A DNA stretch of 64,000 nucleotides from positions 69,941 through 133,940 of the forward strand of contig DASQFI010000046.1 in the NCBI GenBank assembly GCA_035633215.1. Reading direction: 5' to 3'. Below the pieces are notes generated by a model. The model was not told the origin of the DNA. It ran no database searches and saw only the letters and a list, made by a program, of their open reading frames with translations. The translations under genes were made by a program, and so were the position numbers. Shown here in pieces: positions 18,783-26,251 of the stretch. This DNA comes from DASQFI01 sp035633215. Its GTDB lineage: Bacteria; Acidobacteriota; Vicinamibacteria; Vicinamibacterales; SCN-69-37. Every line of letters begins with the position of its first letter. The stretch's first letter is position 1.

Positions 18783-18838
18783 GTCTCCCGGGCCCGGTCG
18801 GCCTACGCAAGGCGAACAAAGTTCCGCATCGGGGAGAC
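18783..18838 (-). other. Possible structured RNA element in GT2 / small-gene gap
   Basis: On the minus strand a 7-bp stem GTCTCCC/GGGAGAC closes a 42-base interior. The interior can itself form three short hairpins (GCGGAAC-ttt-GTTCGC with one bulge, CCT-tgcgt-AGG, GGCC-gaccg-GGCC). It resembles a compact multibranched RNA. I could not match it to a known riboswitch. It lies between the GT2 stop and the terminator-like hairpin. Confidence 0.3.
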
Positions 18839-18844
18839 TTCTGG

Positions 18845-19816
18845 TCACGTACGGCCGGTGAGCGTGCCGACGACCTCCCCGGCCACCCAGGCCGTCAGGA
18901 GGACGATCACGGCCGGGCTCACCTTGGCGAGTCTCGCCAGGGAGCCACCTTTGGCCACCTGGTCGCGAACGATCCGCGCGAACAGCAGGCCCGGCGCCAG
19001 CGGCGACGCGAGCACCAGCACGGCGCGCCTCGCTGGAGACGCCTCGCGCGCGCGGAGCGTTCCAAAGAGCCGGCCCCACGCCACACGCTCGCGAAGCAGC
19101 GATCCCAGCGACAGATTGTCACGCATCTGATCGACGATGAGATCCGGCGACGCGAAAAGCGATTCGCCGCTGCGCTCGAGTGCCCAGTGGACGAGCGGCT
19201 CGTGAAAACGTTCCTTCCAGATTTCGCGGGTCTGCTCGATCGCGCGGCGCTTGTAGACGACGTTGACGTCGGAGACCTGCGAGCGCGGTCCCGGGGCAAA
19301 CGGCCGCTGATAGCGGCCGAAGTCACAGAGGTAGACCGCCCAGTTCAGCGCATGGTCGCGGCCGTTTTCGATCGCGCCGCCGATCGCCAGGTTCGGGTGC
19401 TGCTCGTGCACGCGGCAGGCGGTCGCCGCCCAATCCGGTCTCGGCACGCTTCGATCCTCGACAATCGCGATGAGATCGCCACGCGCCACCGCGAGGCCCG
19501 CGGCGCGCCGCCGGTCGAACCGCTCGTGCTGCGCGGCGTCCGGGCGCGCCTCGCGTTCCGTGTCGATGCGCCCGAGATCCACGCCACGAACGGTGACCGG
19601 TCCGGCGCGGCGCGCGGCGTCGTCGACGATCGACCGGACCGGCGCGATCGACGCGTCGTACGGAATCAGGATCTCCATCGCCGGCGCCCGCGCCTGCGAG
19701 AGCAACGCGTCGAGGCAGCGCCGGAGCGTCTCACCGCCATCGACGACGGTGAGCACGACCGACAGGAGCGGTCCGGAGGTTGCGCGCGGCGCGGCCGATG
19801 TTTGCGGCTCCAACAA
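18845..19816 (-). CDS. Family 2 glycosyltransferase-like protein
   Basis: 323 residues. SVVLTVVDGGETLRRCLDAL opens a GT-A fold, and DLIAIVEDRSVPRPDW takes the place of the DxD region (here E-D-R, so a divergent metal site). VYKRRAIEQ and a C-terminal hydrophobic part (from about 245, two or three helices) follow, a layout of membrane-bound GT2 enzymes. First gene of the minus-strand run to 16197. Its TTG start is the only possible one before the conserved core. A truncated copy of its first ~45 codons persists at 21991-22151, which confirms that the 5' end is coding. Confidence 0.78.
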   Translation of the reverse strand: MLEPQTSAAPRATSGPLLSVVLTVVDGGETLRRCLDALLSQARAPAMEILIPYDASIAPVRSIVDDAARRAGPVTVRGVDLGRIDTEREARPDAAQHERFDRRRAAGLAVARGDLIAIVEDRSVPRPDWAATACRVHEQHPNLAIGGAIENGRDHALNWAVYLCDFGRYQRPFAPGPRSQVSDVNVVYKRRAIEQTREIWKERFHEPLVHWALERSGESLFASPDLIVDQMRDNLSLGSLLRERVAWGRLFGTLRAREASPARRAVLVLASPLAPGLLFARIVRDQVAKGGSLARLAKVSPAVIVLLTAWVAGEVVGTLTGRT

Positions 19817-19831
19817 GCCGTAAAGTACAGT

Positions 19832-19854
19832 ACGTCACCGTCCTCGAACAGGCC
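19832..19854 (+). pseudogene. 23-base remnant of a second FAD-oxidoreductase gene
   Basis: Bases 19832-19854 are identical to 22250-22272, inside codons 26-33 of the FAD oxidoreductase at 22174. They directly follow the motif AGTACAGTAC (19824-19833), which also precedes the intact gene (22159-22168). The 5' ~75 bases of the oxidoreductase and everything after the 23-mer are missing. A chance match of this length is very unlikely. This is what remains of the oxidoreductase belonging to this copy of a duplicated block. Confidence 0.7.
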
Positions 19855-19956
19855 AGATCACTCGAGGAGGAAGCACGCTCAAAAGTCGCTGGAGCTCACG
19901 GATAGTACCTCGGCCTACGCCGGCAGGCCCGTTGGAGAGATCTGCAATACTCAGCC

Positions 19957-21867
19957 GTGCCCTCGCGCGCGGCCCTCGATTCGTCCACGATTCGGGCCGC
20001 CACCGTCATTCTTGTCATCTTCGCCATCTACCTCTGGTGCACGTGGTCATTCATCGCCATCTGGTGGGGCGACTACGGGCTGTGGATGCACGAAGTCGAT
20101 CGCGTCGCGTCCGGGGAGGTCCCCTATCGCGATTTTTCGTGGGAGTACCCGCCGCTCGCGCTCTACCTGTACGCGACCGCGGTTCGCTGGTTCGGGAGCG
20201 ATGTGTCGGTCTTGTTGACGCTCTCGGCGGGGATCTGCCTCGCCCTCTTCGTCGCGTACCTGTTCTTCGTCCGATCGCTGGTCGATCGTGCGCTGCTCAC
20301 GATGGTCGTCACGGCGACGCTGCTCACGAGCGTCGCGTATTCGTCGATTGAGTCCGAGACGCTCGCGTCCGGAATGTACACACCGGCCGCGCCGCTGGGC
20401 GGGCTGCTGACCTTGCTGGCGGCGCTCGTCTTCCTGCGGCTCACCGATCGCGTCGAGCCGATCGCCGTCGTCGTGCTTGGCGTGCTGCTGGCGCTCGCGG
20501 TGCTCGCGAAGCCGGATTTCTGGGTGCCGTCGGCGTGCATCCTCGCGTTTGCCGTGGTGCGCGTCTGGCGCGGCGCCGGACCCGGCCTGGCGCTCACACT
20601 CGGCGTGGTGTGCGCCGCCGTGCTCGCCGCCGGCGTCGGCCTCATTGTGGCGGCCGCTGGCCTCGACAATTTCCTGGCGGGCCTCAGCGGCTACACCGCC
20701 GCCACCGAGGAGGCGGGCCGCATGTTCCCGTCCTGGGAACGGATTGTCGGACAGCTCGTCCTGCTCGCCTCATTCTGCCTGGCCGTCGCGATCTGTCTGA
20801 AGCTGGGCGGAGTCGAGCCCCGGCGGGCGCTGACCCACGCCATCCTCGGTCTCGGCGCGGGTGTCGTCTGCCTCGTGGCCATCTACATCGCGGGCACGCT
20901 CCTGCACGTCTGGCCTGTCGTGACGTCAGGCCAGGCCGCACAGCTGCACGATCCGACCGCCAGCGCATTCCTCGGCGCGCGCGCAAACTGGCCGGGGCTC
21001 ATCGCCCGCGCGGCGGGCCTTTTGAGCCAGCGGCTTCGGCTGCAAGCGTGGCCGCTCTTTTTCGCTCCGATCGCGCTGCTCTGGCTGCTTCGGCGCTGGC
21101 AGTCCTTCCCCGAGCGCCGGCTGCGGGATCTATGTTTCTTCCTGCTCTGCCTCAGCATCGCGGCTCGGGCTCGGCGCCTGTTCGAGCACGTGGACTGGCA
21201 TCATTTCCTGTTCGAGGTCCCCGCGCTGCTGATCCTGCTGAGGCTCGCATTTCCTGGACAGACGCGCGCGGTGCACGCCGCGAGCCGAACGTTTGCGCTC
21301 GCGCTTCTGGCCGTGGGCGCGTTCTCGTTCGCCGACTGGACGCTCACGCCAGCGCTTGGCCTGCCCACCGTCGGCCGCGCGGCGTGGGGTCAGCCGACGA
21401 TCGTGGACACGGCGCACGGGGCCGTGCGGTTCCCTGAGCAGGACGCCCGAGCGTTCAGAGACGTCGTCGGCTTTCTGAATCAGATCGATCCGTCGGGCAC
21501 GGCGCCGGTGTTTTCGACCGGCACTCAGGGGGCGTGGGCCTACTTCACGGGCCGCCGGAATCCGACGCCGCTCACGTACGGGTTCTCCTGGTCGAACCGC
21601 GACCCGGAAGAGGTTGTCCGGAAGCTGCTGGCGGAAGACCCGAAGCCGATCGTCATCGACGAGGGCACGTACCGCCGCCCGGTGTACATCTTCCCACGGC
21701 CGGCGTTCGGATTCCGGCAATGGGAGCTGACGTACCAGGAGGCGTACCACACGCGGCGGGATCGGCCGTTGTACGAGCGGGTTTTCGCCCAGTACGAGCT
21801 CGTCGGGACCGCCGACGGCCGGCTGCGGTCGTGGTCGGTCTATCGCTGGAAGGGCTCGCGGCCGTGA
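19957..21867 (+). CDS. GT-C-like polytopic membrane protein with C-terminal soluble domain
   Basis: 636 residues from GTG at 19957. About twelve helices fill residues 10-470. After helix 1 the loop WWGDYGLWMHEVDRVASG and DFSWEYPPLALYLY has the acidic and aromatic layout of GT-C loops. The C-terminal ~160 residues are soluble (PVFSTGTQGAWAYF, FPRPAFGFRQWEL). A lipid-linked sugar transferase is the best guess. It lies between the two decayed junctions of the duplicated block, with no overlap to either neighbour. Confidence 0.68.
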   Translation: MPSRAALDSSTIRAATVILVIFAIYLWCTWSFIAIWWGDYGLWMHEVDRVASGEVPYRDFSWEYPPLALYLYATAVRWFGSDVSVLLTLSAGICLALFVAYLFFVRSLVDRALLTMVVTATLLTSVAYSSIESETLASGMYTPAAPLGGLLTLLAALVFLRLTDRVEPIAVVVLGVLLALAVLAKPDFWVPSACILAFAVVRVWRGAGPGLALTLGVVCAAVLAAGVGLIVAAAGLDNFLAGLSGYTAATEEAGRMFPSWERIVGQLVLLASFCLAVAICLKLGGVEPRRALTHAILGLGAGVVCLVAIYIAGTLLHVWPVVTSGQAAQLHDPTASAFLGARANWPGLIARAAGLLSQRLRLQAWPLFFAPIALLWLLRRWQSFPERRLRDLCFFLLCLSIAARARRLFEHVDWHHFLFEVPALLILLRLAFPGQTRAVHAASRTFALALLAVGAFSFADWTLTPALGLPTVGRAAWGQPTIVDTAHGAVRFPEQDARAFRDVVGFLNQIDPSGTAPVFSTGTQGAWAYFTGRRNPTPLTYGFSWSNRDPEEVVRKLLAEDPKPIVIDEGTYRRPVYIFPRPAFGFRQWELTYQEAYHTRRDRPLYERVFAQYELVGTADGRLRSWSVYRWKGSRP

Positions 21868-21879
21868 GCGGACCGGCCG

Positions 21880-21990
21880 TCAGGCCGGGGTCGCGAGATC
21901 CGGATAGAACCGGCGCGTCGGGTACTCGGTCGAGGCCATCGACGCGCGGCAGTACTCGACGATCTGCGCGCGGACGGCTGGCGTCACGTC
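21880..21990 (-). pseudogene. 3'-end remnant of a sulfotransferase gene
   Basis: Read on the minus strand, the last ~36 codons before a TGA (21880-21882) give DVTPAVRAQIVEYCR, then YPTRRFYPDLA. This parallels DVRPAVRTHIVEYCR and YPVARFYPDLA at the end of the intact sulfotransferase (16197). There is no start and no upstream sulfotransferase sequence; at about 21990 the sequence passes directly into the 5' end of a GT2 gene. It is the far end of a duplicated four-gene block whose middle was deleted. Confidence 0.85.
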
Positions 21991-22151
21991 TCGAAGGGAA
22001 TCAGGATCTCCATCGGCGGCGGGTCCGTCTGCGACAGCAGCACGTTTAGACAGCGCCGCAGCGTCTCTCCGCCGTCGACGACGGTGAGCACGACCGAGAG
22101 CAGCGGTCCGGAGGTCGAGAGCGGCGAGGCCGATGTTTGCGGCTAAAACAG
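21991..22151 (-). pseudogene. 5'-end remnant of a GT2 glycosyltransferase gene
   Basis: Minus-strand translation gives SGPLLSVVLTVVDGGETLRR and PPPMEILIPFE, nearly the same as residues 16-53 of the intact GT2 at 18845-19816. The codon matching residue 3 is TAG, and after FET the frame ends in TGA at the joint with the sulfotransferase remnant, which lies in another frame. Compared with the intact block, everything from GT2 codon ~54 to the last ~36 sulfotransferase codons is absent (about 3.3 kb). Confidence 0.87.
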
Positions 22152-22158
22152 GCGCTCA

Positions 22159-22168
22159 AGTACAGTAC
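22159..22168. promoter_or_regulatory. AGTACAGTAC element between divergent GT2 remnant and FAD gene
   Basis: This 10-mer, with internal symmetry (GTAC-a-GTAC), is kept in both copies of the block (also 19824-19833), upstream of the GT2 start on one strand and of the oxidoreductase start on the other. A shared operator or promoter element is possible. The starts are only ~25 bases apart, so there is little room for two full promoters. Confidence 0.35.
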
Positions 22169-22173
22169 CTCGG

Positions 22174-23595
22174 TTGACGAGCGTCACGATTCTCGGCGCC
22201 GGACCTGCCGGGCTCGGCGCCGCACTCGGACTGGCTCGCGACGGCCACGACGTCACCGTCCTCGAACAGGCCGATCGCGTCGGCGGCAACGCAGGCAGCT
22301 TCCAGCTCGCCGGGCTGCAGGTCGACTACGGCAGTCATCGCTTCCACCCGGCGGCGGATCCCGACGTCCTGGCGCTCGTGCGTGAGCTCCTCGGCGACGA
22401 TCTACTCGCGCGGCCGCGTCACGGCCGCATACGACTGCTCGGACGCTGGATCCATTTCCCGCTGAGACCGCTCGATCTCGCGTTGCACGCGCATCCGCGA
22501 TTCACCGCGGGCGTGCTTGGTGACGCGGCGCGCAAGATGATCGGCGCGCGTGGAACCGGCGCCGGCGGCACCGAGACCTTTGCGAGCGTGCTCGAGCGGG
22601 GACTCGGCTCGACGATTTGCCGCGAGTTCTACTTTCCGTACGCGAGAAAGATCTGGGGCCTCGAGCCTGACGCGATTTCACCAATCCAGGCCTACCGGCG
22701 CGTCTCAGCTGGATCGATCGGCAAGCTCGTGAAACGTCTGATCCCGGGCGCGGGCGGCCAAGGCGCCCGCGGACGCAAGGGCATCTTCTACTATCCGCGC
22801 CACGGGTACGGCCAGATTTCGGACGCCCTCCGATCGGCCGCCGAGCGCGCCGGCGCGCGCATCAGGCTCTCCACCACCGCCAAGCGGATCGAACTCGGGA
22901 CGCCGGACGGCCATCGCGTCGAGACGACGTCGGGCGGCGCCGTCGAATCCTCGACCAGCCAGCACATCTGGTCCACGATTCCGGTGACGACGCTCGTACG
23001 ATTGATTGCTCCGTCGGCGCCAGTTGATGTTGTCTCCGCGGCCTCCCGGCTCGACCTGCGCGCGATGCTGCTCGTGTATCTCGTGCTCGGCACCGATCAG
23101 TTCACCGAGTTCGACGCCCACTATTTCCCCGGCGCAGATCTGCCGTTCACCCGCATCTCCGAACCGAAGAACTACGCCGCGCTCGACACCCCGCGCGGGA
23201 GGACGGTCCTCTGCGCCGAGATTCCGTGCAACCGTCAGGACGCGATCTGGTCGAAGTCCGACGAGGAGCTCGGGGCGATCGTCAAAGACGGCCTGGCGCG
23301 GACGGGCCTGCCCGTCAGGTGCCCGGTCGTCGACGTCGCCGTCAGGCGTCTCCCTGCCGCGTACCCGATCTACCGCATCGGCTACGAGCAGAACTTCGAC
23401 ACGGTCGACCGCTGGGTGAGTGGTTTGTCCGGCGTGCTTTCATTCGGCCGTCAGGGGCTGTACGCGCACGACAATACCCACCACGCCCTGTTCATGGCGC
23501 TAGCGGCGGTTGACTGTCTGAAGACCGGCCGGTTTGACGACGCGGCCTGGCAGCATTACCGGCGCATCTTCGAAACCCACGTGGTGGAGGATTAA
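22174..23595 (+). CDS. FAD-dependent oxidoreductase (amine-oxidase / UDP-galactopyranose-mutase-like)
   Basis: 473 residues. ILGAGPAGLGAALGLARDGH and, ~15 residues on, EQADRVGGNAGSF form the FAD-binding motif. GSHRFHPAADPDV, YPRHGYGQISDAL (typical of the HemY/protoporphyrinogen-oxidase-like group) and the C-terminal GRQGLYAHDNTHHALFMA (flavin-contacting end) complete the fold. Members within polysaccharide clusters may act as UDP-sugar mutases or unknown oxidoreductases. The TTG start at 22174 is needed to keep the dinucleotide motif at residue 5. It is the retained copy of a duplicated gene whose sister survives only as 23 bases at 19832. Confidence 0.83.
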   Translation: MTSVTILGAGPAGLGAALGLARDGHDVTVLEQADRVGGNAGSFQLAGLQVDYGSHRFHPAADPDVLALVRELLGDDLLARPRHGRIRLLGRWIHFPLRPLDLALHAHPRFTAGVLGDAARKMIGARGTGAGGTETFASVLERGLGSTICREFYFPYARKIWGLEPDAISPIQAYRRVSAGSIGKLVKRLIPGAGGQGARGRKGIFYYPRHGYGQISDALRSAAERAGARIRLSTTAKRIELGTPDGHRVETTSGGAVESSTSQHIWSTIPVTTLVRLIAPSAPVDVVSAASRLDLRAMLLVYLVLGTDQFTEFDAHYFPGADLPFTRISEPKNYAALDTPRGRTVLCAEIPCNRQDAIWSKSDEELGAIVKDGLARTGLPVRCPVVDVAVRRLPAAYPIYRIGYEQNFDTVDRWVSGLSGVLSFGRQGLYAHDNTHHALFMALAAVDCLKTGRFDDAAWQHYRRIFETHVVED

Positions 23596-23603
23596 TTGCG
23601 GCC

Positions 23604-23652
23604 TTAAGTCTTCCAATTGGCGGACTAATTCCAGGCTTCATGGAATTTCCGC
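23604..23652 (+). promoter_or_regulatory. Upstream module of leader A (TTAAGTC, TTGGCGGAC, ATTCCAGG, GGAAT)
   Basis: TTAAGTC (23604-23610), TTGGCGGAC (23617-23625), ATTCCAGG (23628-23635) and GGAAT (23642-23646) lie about 150-190 bases before the sigma-54-like -24 box. TTAAGTC stands at almost the same distance in leader B (32022-32028), where the ATTGGCGG and ATCCAGG parts appear in swapped order. The TTGGCGGAC/ATTCCAGG/GGAAT order recurs on the minus strand at 46886-46915. A protein-binding region is likely. Confidence 0.4.
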
Positions 23653-23713
23653 GACGCCGGCCCCCCACTTGACAGCCTCACATCAAGATCTGTCACGCAA
23701 TAAACCACACACT

Positions 23714-23725
23714 ATCAATTAGTTA
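23714..23725 (+). promoter_or_regulatory. ATCAATTAGTTA, possible enhancer-binding-protein site
   Basis: It starts 80 bases before the GG of the -24 box. The sequence ATCAACTAGTTA (32137-32148) stands 79 bases before the -24 box of leader B. A conserved site at this distance fits a sigma-54 activator binding site. Confidence 0.45.
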
Positions 23726-23792
23726 AAGCCATTGCTCGTCTAAGGAACCGGCAGCGAACCCTGCCGTCCAATCGCGGCAAATGGGCCCGTGA

Positions 23793-23808
23793 GGGCAGTG
23801 TTCTTGCT
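23793..23808 (+). promoter_or_regulatory. Sigma-54-like promoter A (GGCA-N8-TTGCT)
   Basis: GGGCAGTGTTCTTGCT: -24 GG at 23794-23795 and -12 GC at 23806-23807, exactly 12 bases apart as sigma-54 needs, with GGCA and TTGCT matching the consensus boxes. The expected start of transcription (about 23819) is ~30 bases before the MBOAT ATG. The 16-mer differs by one base from promoter B at 32215. Confidence 0.6.
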
Positions 23809-23848
23809 CTCCCTTCAGGCTCCGGCCAGGCAGGCCCGGCCGGACGCT

Positions 23849-25066
23849 ATGCCACTGAATTCGTGGGAGTTTCTCGGACTGGCCGCATGTGCCGTCGTCG
23901 CCGTGCCGATGACGCGCGGCTGGCTGCGGACCGCGATCTTCCTCGCCCTCAACCTGGCGTTCGTCTGGAGCTACTGGGGCCCTGCGGCCATGCCGGTCGG
24001 TTTGGCCTTCTGCCTGGCGGGCTACGCCGCCGCACGTTTCGTCCGAGGGCGCGGCACGGGCGTGCTCGTCGCGAGCCTGGTGATCCTGACCGCCGCCTTC
24101 GCCTACCTGCGCGGCTATACGCTCGGCGGGCCGTCGGCGCCGGCGGGATCGACCTCGGCCGGAATCATCGCGATCGCCGGACTGAGCTTTCTGTTCTTCA
24201 AGATGATCCATGTCATCGTCGACGCGGCCAGCGGGTCGATTGAAGAGCTTCCGCTCGGACGCTATCTGAACTACTGCCTGAACTTCACGACGGTCCTGAT
24301 GGGACCGATCCAGCGCTACCAGGATTTCTCGGCGCAGTGGAACGGCGAGACGGCGGAGACTCCGCGGTTCGAGACGTATGTCGACGCCGCCAACCGCGCG
24401 CTCCGCGGTTTCGTGAAGGCGTTCGTGCTGGCGCCGGTGCTCGCGCCGTACGTGCTTCGGCCGGGCCTGCCGATCGAGCGGATGGGCGGCCTAGAGTTGT
24501 TGGTCGCCATCTATGCGTTCTACGTCTTCCTGTATCTCGATTTCTCCGGGTACTGCGACATCGTCATCGGCGTGGGCGGTCTGATGGGAATTCGACCGCC
24601 GGAAAATTTCCGGTTCCCGTTTCTCGCGCGTGACGTCAGCGCGTACTGGCTGCGGGTGCATCGATCGCTCACGACGTGGCTCACCGATTACATCTTCACG
24701 CCGTTCTACCGATTCGCGCTCGGTGCGGAGGGCATTGGCCGGTACGGCTTCCTGGTGCTCTCCGCCAGTCTGGTGCTCACGATGCTGGTCGCGGGTGTGT
24801 GGCACGGGACCACGCTGAATTTCGTGGTGTTCGGCCTCGTTCACGGCGTCGCTCTCGTCGTCGTCCGGGCCTACGAGCAGGTCATGGTCCAGCGCATGGG
24901 GCGCGCGGGATTCCGCAAGTTCGCTGAACGGCCTTTGGTCACGGCGGCGGCGGTGTTCCTGACCTACAACTTCACGTCGCTCGCGTACGTGTTCTTCGTG
25001 CTCGACGTCCCCGAAAGCGTGCGCGTCGTGGAGCGCCTGGCCGCGACGGTGGGGCTCGCGCCATGA
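23849..25066 (+). CDS. MBOAT O-acyltransferase (DltB/AlgI-like)
   Basis: 405 residues, about ten helices. MPLNSWEFLGLAA is the classic MBOAT N-terminus. FFKMIHVIVD and CLNFTTVLMGPIQRYQDF match the DltB/AlgI core. VWHGTTLNFVVFGLVHG holds the two conserved histidines (about H318 and H332), the second being the usual catalytic one. Such proteins carry an acyl group across the membrane for O-acylation of an extracellular polymer. The frame extends upstream to 23789, but that would place the sigma-54 promoter inside the gene. The ATG overlaps nothing upstream; the stop overlaps the microprotein by 4 bases. Confidence 0.9.
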   Translation: MPLNSWEFLGLAACAVVAVPMTRGWLRTAIFLALNLAFVWSYWGPAAMPVGLAFCLAGYAAARFVRGRGTGVLVASLVILTAAFAYLRGYTLGGPSAPAGSTSAGIIAIAGLSFLFFKMIHVIVDAASGSIEELPLGRYLNYCLNFTTVLMGPIQRYQDFSAQWNGETAETPRFETYVDAANRALRGFVKAFVLAPVLAPYVLRPGLPIERMGGLELLVAIYAFYVFLYLDFSGYCDIVIGVGGLMGIRPPENFRFPFLARDVSAYWLRVHRSLTTWLTDYIFTPFYRFALGAEGIGRYGFLVLSASLVLTMLVAGVWHGTTLNFVVFGLVHGVALVVVRAYEQVMVQRMGRAGFRKFAERPLVTAAAVFLTYNFTSLAYVFFVLDVPESVRVVERLAATVGLAP

Positions 25067-25173
25067 ACGGCCGCTGGCGCCTGGCGCTGAAACTTGTTTG
25101 GATGGCGACGTTGGTCGCGGTGCTCGTGCTGCTGAGCCAGGTTCGATATGACTTCGTCTATCAAGGCTTCTAG
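25063..25173 (+). CDS. 36-residue DltX-like microprotein with C-terminal FxYxxF
   Basis: A start ATG forms the ATGA overlap with the MBOAT stop. The protein has a basic N-terminus (MNGRWRLALK), one membrane helix (about 11-25) and ends in RYDFVYQGF. FVYQGF fits FxYxxF, the C-terminal motif of DltX, the microprotein that works with the MBOAT DltB in D-alanylation of teichoic acids. Length, single helix, motif placement and position next to an MBOAT all agree. It overlaps the following SGNH-like gene by 26 bases. Automatic annotation would probably miss it. Confidence 0.75.
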   Translation: MNGRWRLALKLVWMATLVAVLVLLSQVRYDFVYQGF

Positions 25174-26251
25174 CACCCGCACGCGTCACGCGGTGGCCGC
25201 GCTGGGGTGCGCCGGCCTCATGTTCCTGGGCGTACACGTCGCGCTCGAGGGCGCCGCGCGGTTCGCCGAGCGCCACCTGGACGCGTATTTGTGGAAGGAG
25301 CAGGACTATCTGCGGCTCCTCTCGCCGGCGAATCACGCGGACCGCGGCGCGCGCCGGCTGCTGATTTACGGCCCGTCGGAAGGGCGTGAAGGCCTGCTGC
25401 CCGAGGAAATCGCCCGGAAGGTGCCGGGGCTCGAGCCGTACCAGAACAGCCAGAGTCTCGGTACGCTCGAAGACGGTCTCGTCGTGCTGCGCTATGTCGA
25501 AGGCACGTACGGACGCTCGGCGGTGCCGGCGGCGATTCTGCTCGGCATCAGCACGAGGTTCATCGGCGACTTCCGCACGAGACCCTCGCCGCTGTGGGAG
25601 GGCATCGACAGGTACAGCCCGTATTACCGCGTCGTGCGCGGCACGCACCCGCCGGAACTGGAGCCGCGAACATTCCTCGAGTCGTTCCAGCCGCGAGTCG
25701 CGATGCTCAGCCTCCAGCCGGACCGATACCGGCGCGGGCTCTTCGCCATCGCGAGCCGGACGGTCACGCGATTCGTGCCATCCCTTGCGGAGAACCGCAT
25801 GAGCTGGGAGCCGATCTCCGCGTCGAAGCACCTGACCGGCAAGTACGACACTGAGCAGAACACGAAACGGTGGCTGACCAAGACGGGCAACGCTTGGGCG
25901 CTGGTGCACGCGTGGGATCCCGAGCTCGATCGTGAACGCGTGACGCGAGAGATCCGGCTCTACAAGGACTTCGCCTCGAAGCACGGCACCGAGCTCTATG
26001 TCGTCAACCTGCCGGAGTTGTCCTGGAACCGCGAGCTGTACCAACCAGGCCGGTACGAAGCCTATCTGCGCATCGTCAAGGCGGCCCTCGGCGAGACGCC
26101 CTTTCTCGACCTTCGCACGTTCCTGCCAGATGAGCTCTTCTTCGATGATTGCCACCCGACCTGGGATGGCGGAGTTCGGGTGTCCTCGGAAGTCGGCGCG
26201 TTCATCGCCGCGCACCGGCAGGGGCCGCGGCATGTCAGGAGCGAGCGATGA
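25148..26251 (+). CDS. DltD/AlgJ-like membrane-anchored SGNH-fold protein
   Basis: 367 residues. An N-terminal helix (about 15-38) anchors a periplasmic domain. IYGPSEGREG (about 73-82) occupies the place of the SGNH block I (GxS), and DDCHPTWDGG (D333-H336) gives the Asp-x-x-His dyad of block V. The combination is that of DltD and alginate acetylation partners, which pass an acyl group from the MBOAT to the polymer. The Ser of GPS (S77) is the predicted nucleophile. It begins inside the microprotein gene, and its stop overlaps the next ATG by 4 bases. Confidence 0.75.
   Translation: MTSSIKASSTRTRHAVAALGCAGLMFLGVHVALEGAARFAERHLDAYLWKEQDYLRLLSPANHADRGARRLLIYGPSEGREGLLPEEIARKVPGLEPYQNSQSLGTLEDGLVVLRYVEGTYGRSAVPAAILLGISTRFIGDFRTRPSPLWEGIDRYSPYYRVVRGTHPPELEPRTFLESFQPRVAMLSLQPDRYRRGLFAIASRTVTRFVPSLAENRMSWEPISASKHLTGKYDTEQNTKRWLTKTGNAWALVHAWDPELDRERVTREIRLYKDFASKHGTELYVVNLPELSWNRELYQPGRYEAYLRIVKAALGETPFLDLRTFLPDELFFDDCHPTWDGGVRVSSEVGAFIAAHRQGPRHVRSER

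Noticed and set aside
23789..23848. N-terminal extension of the MBOAT gene
   Set aside because: It would include the sigma-54-like promoter, while the ATG at 23849 gives the exact MBOAT family N-terminus.
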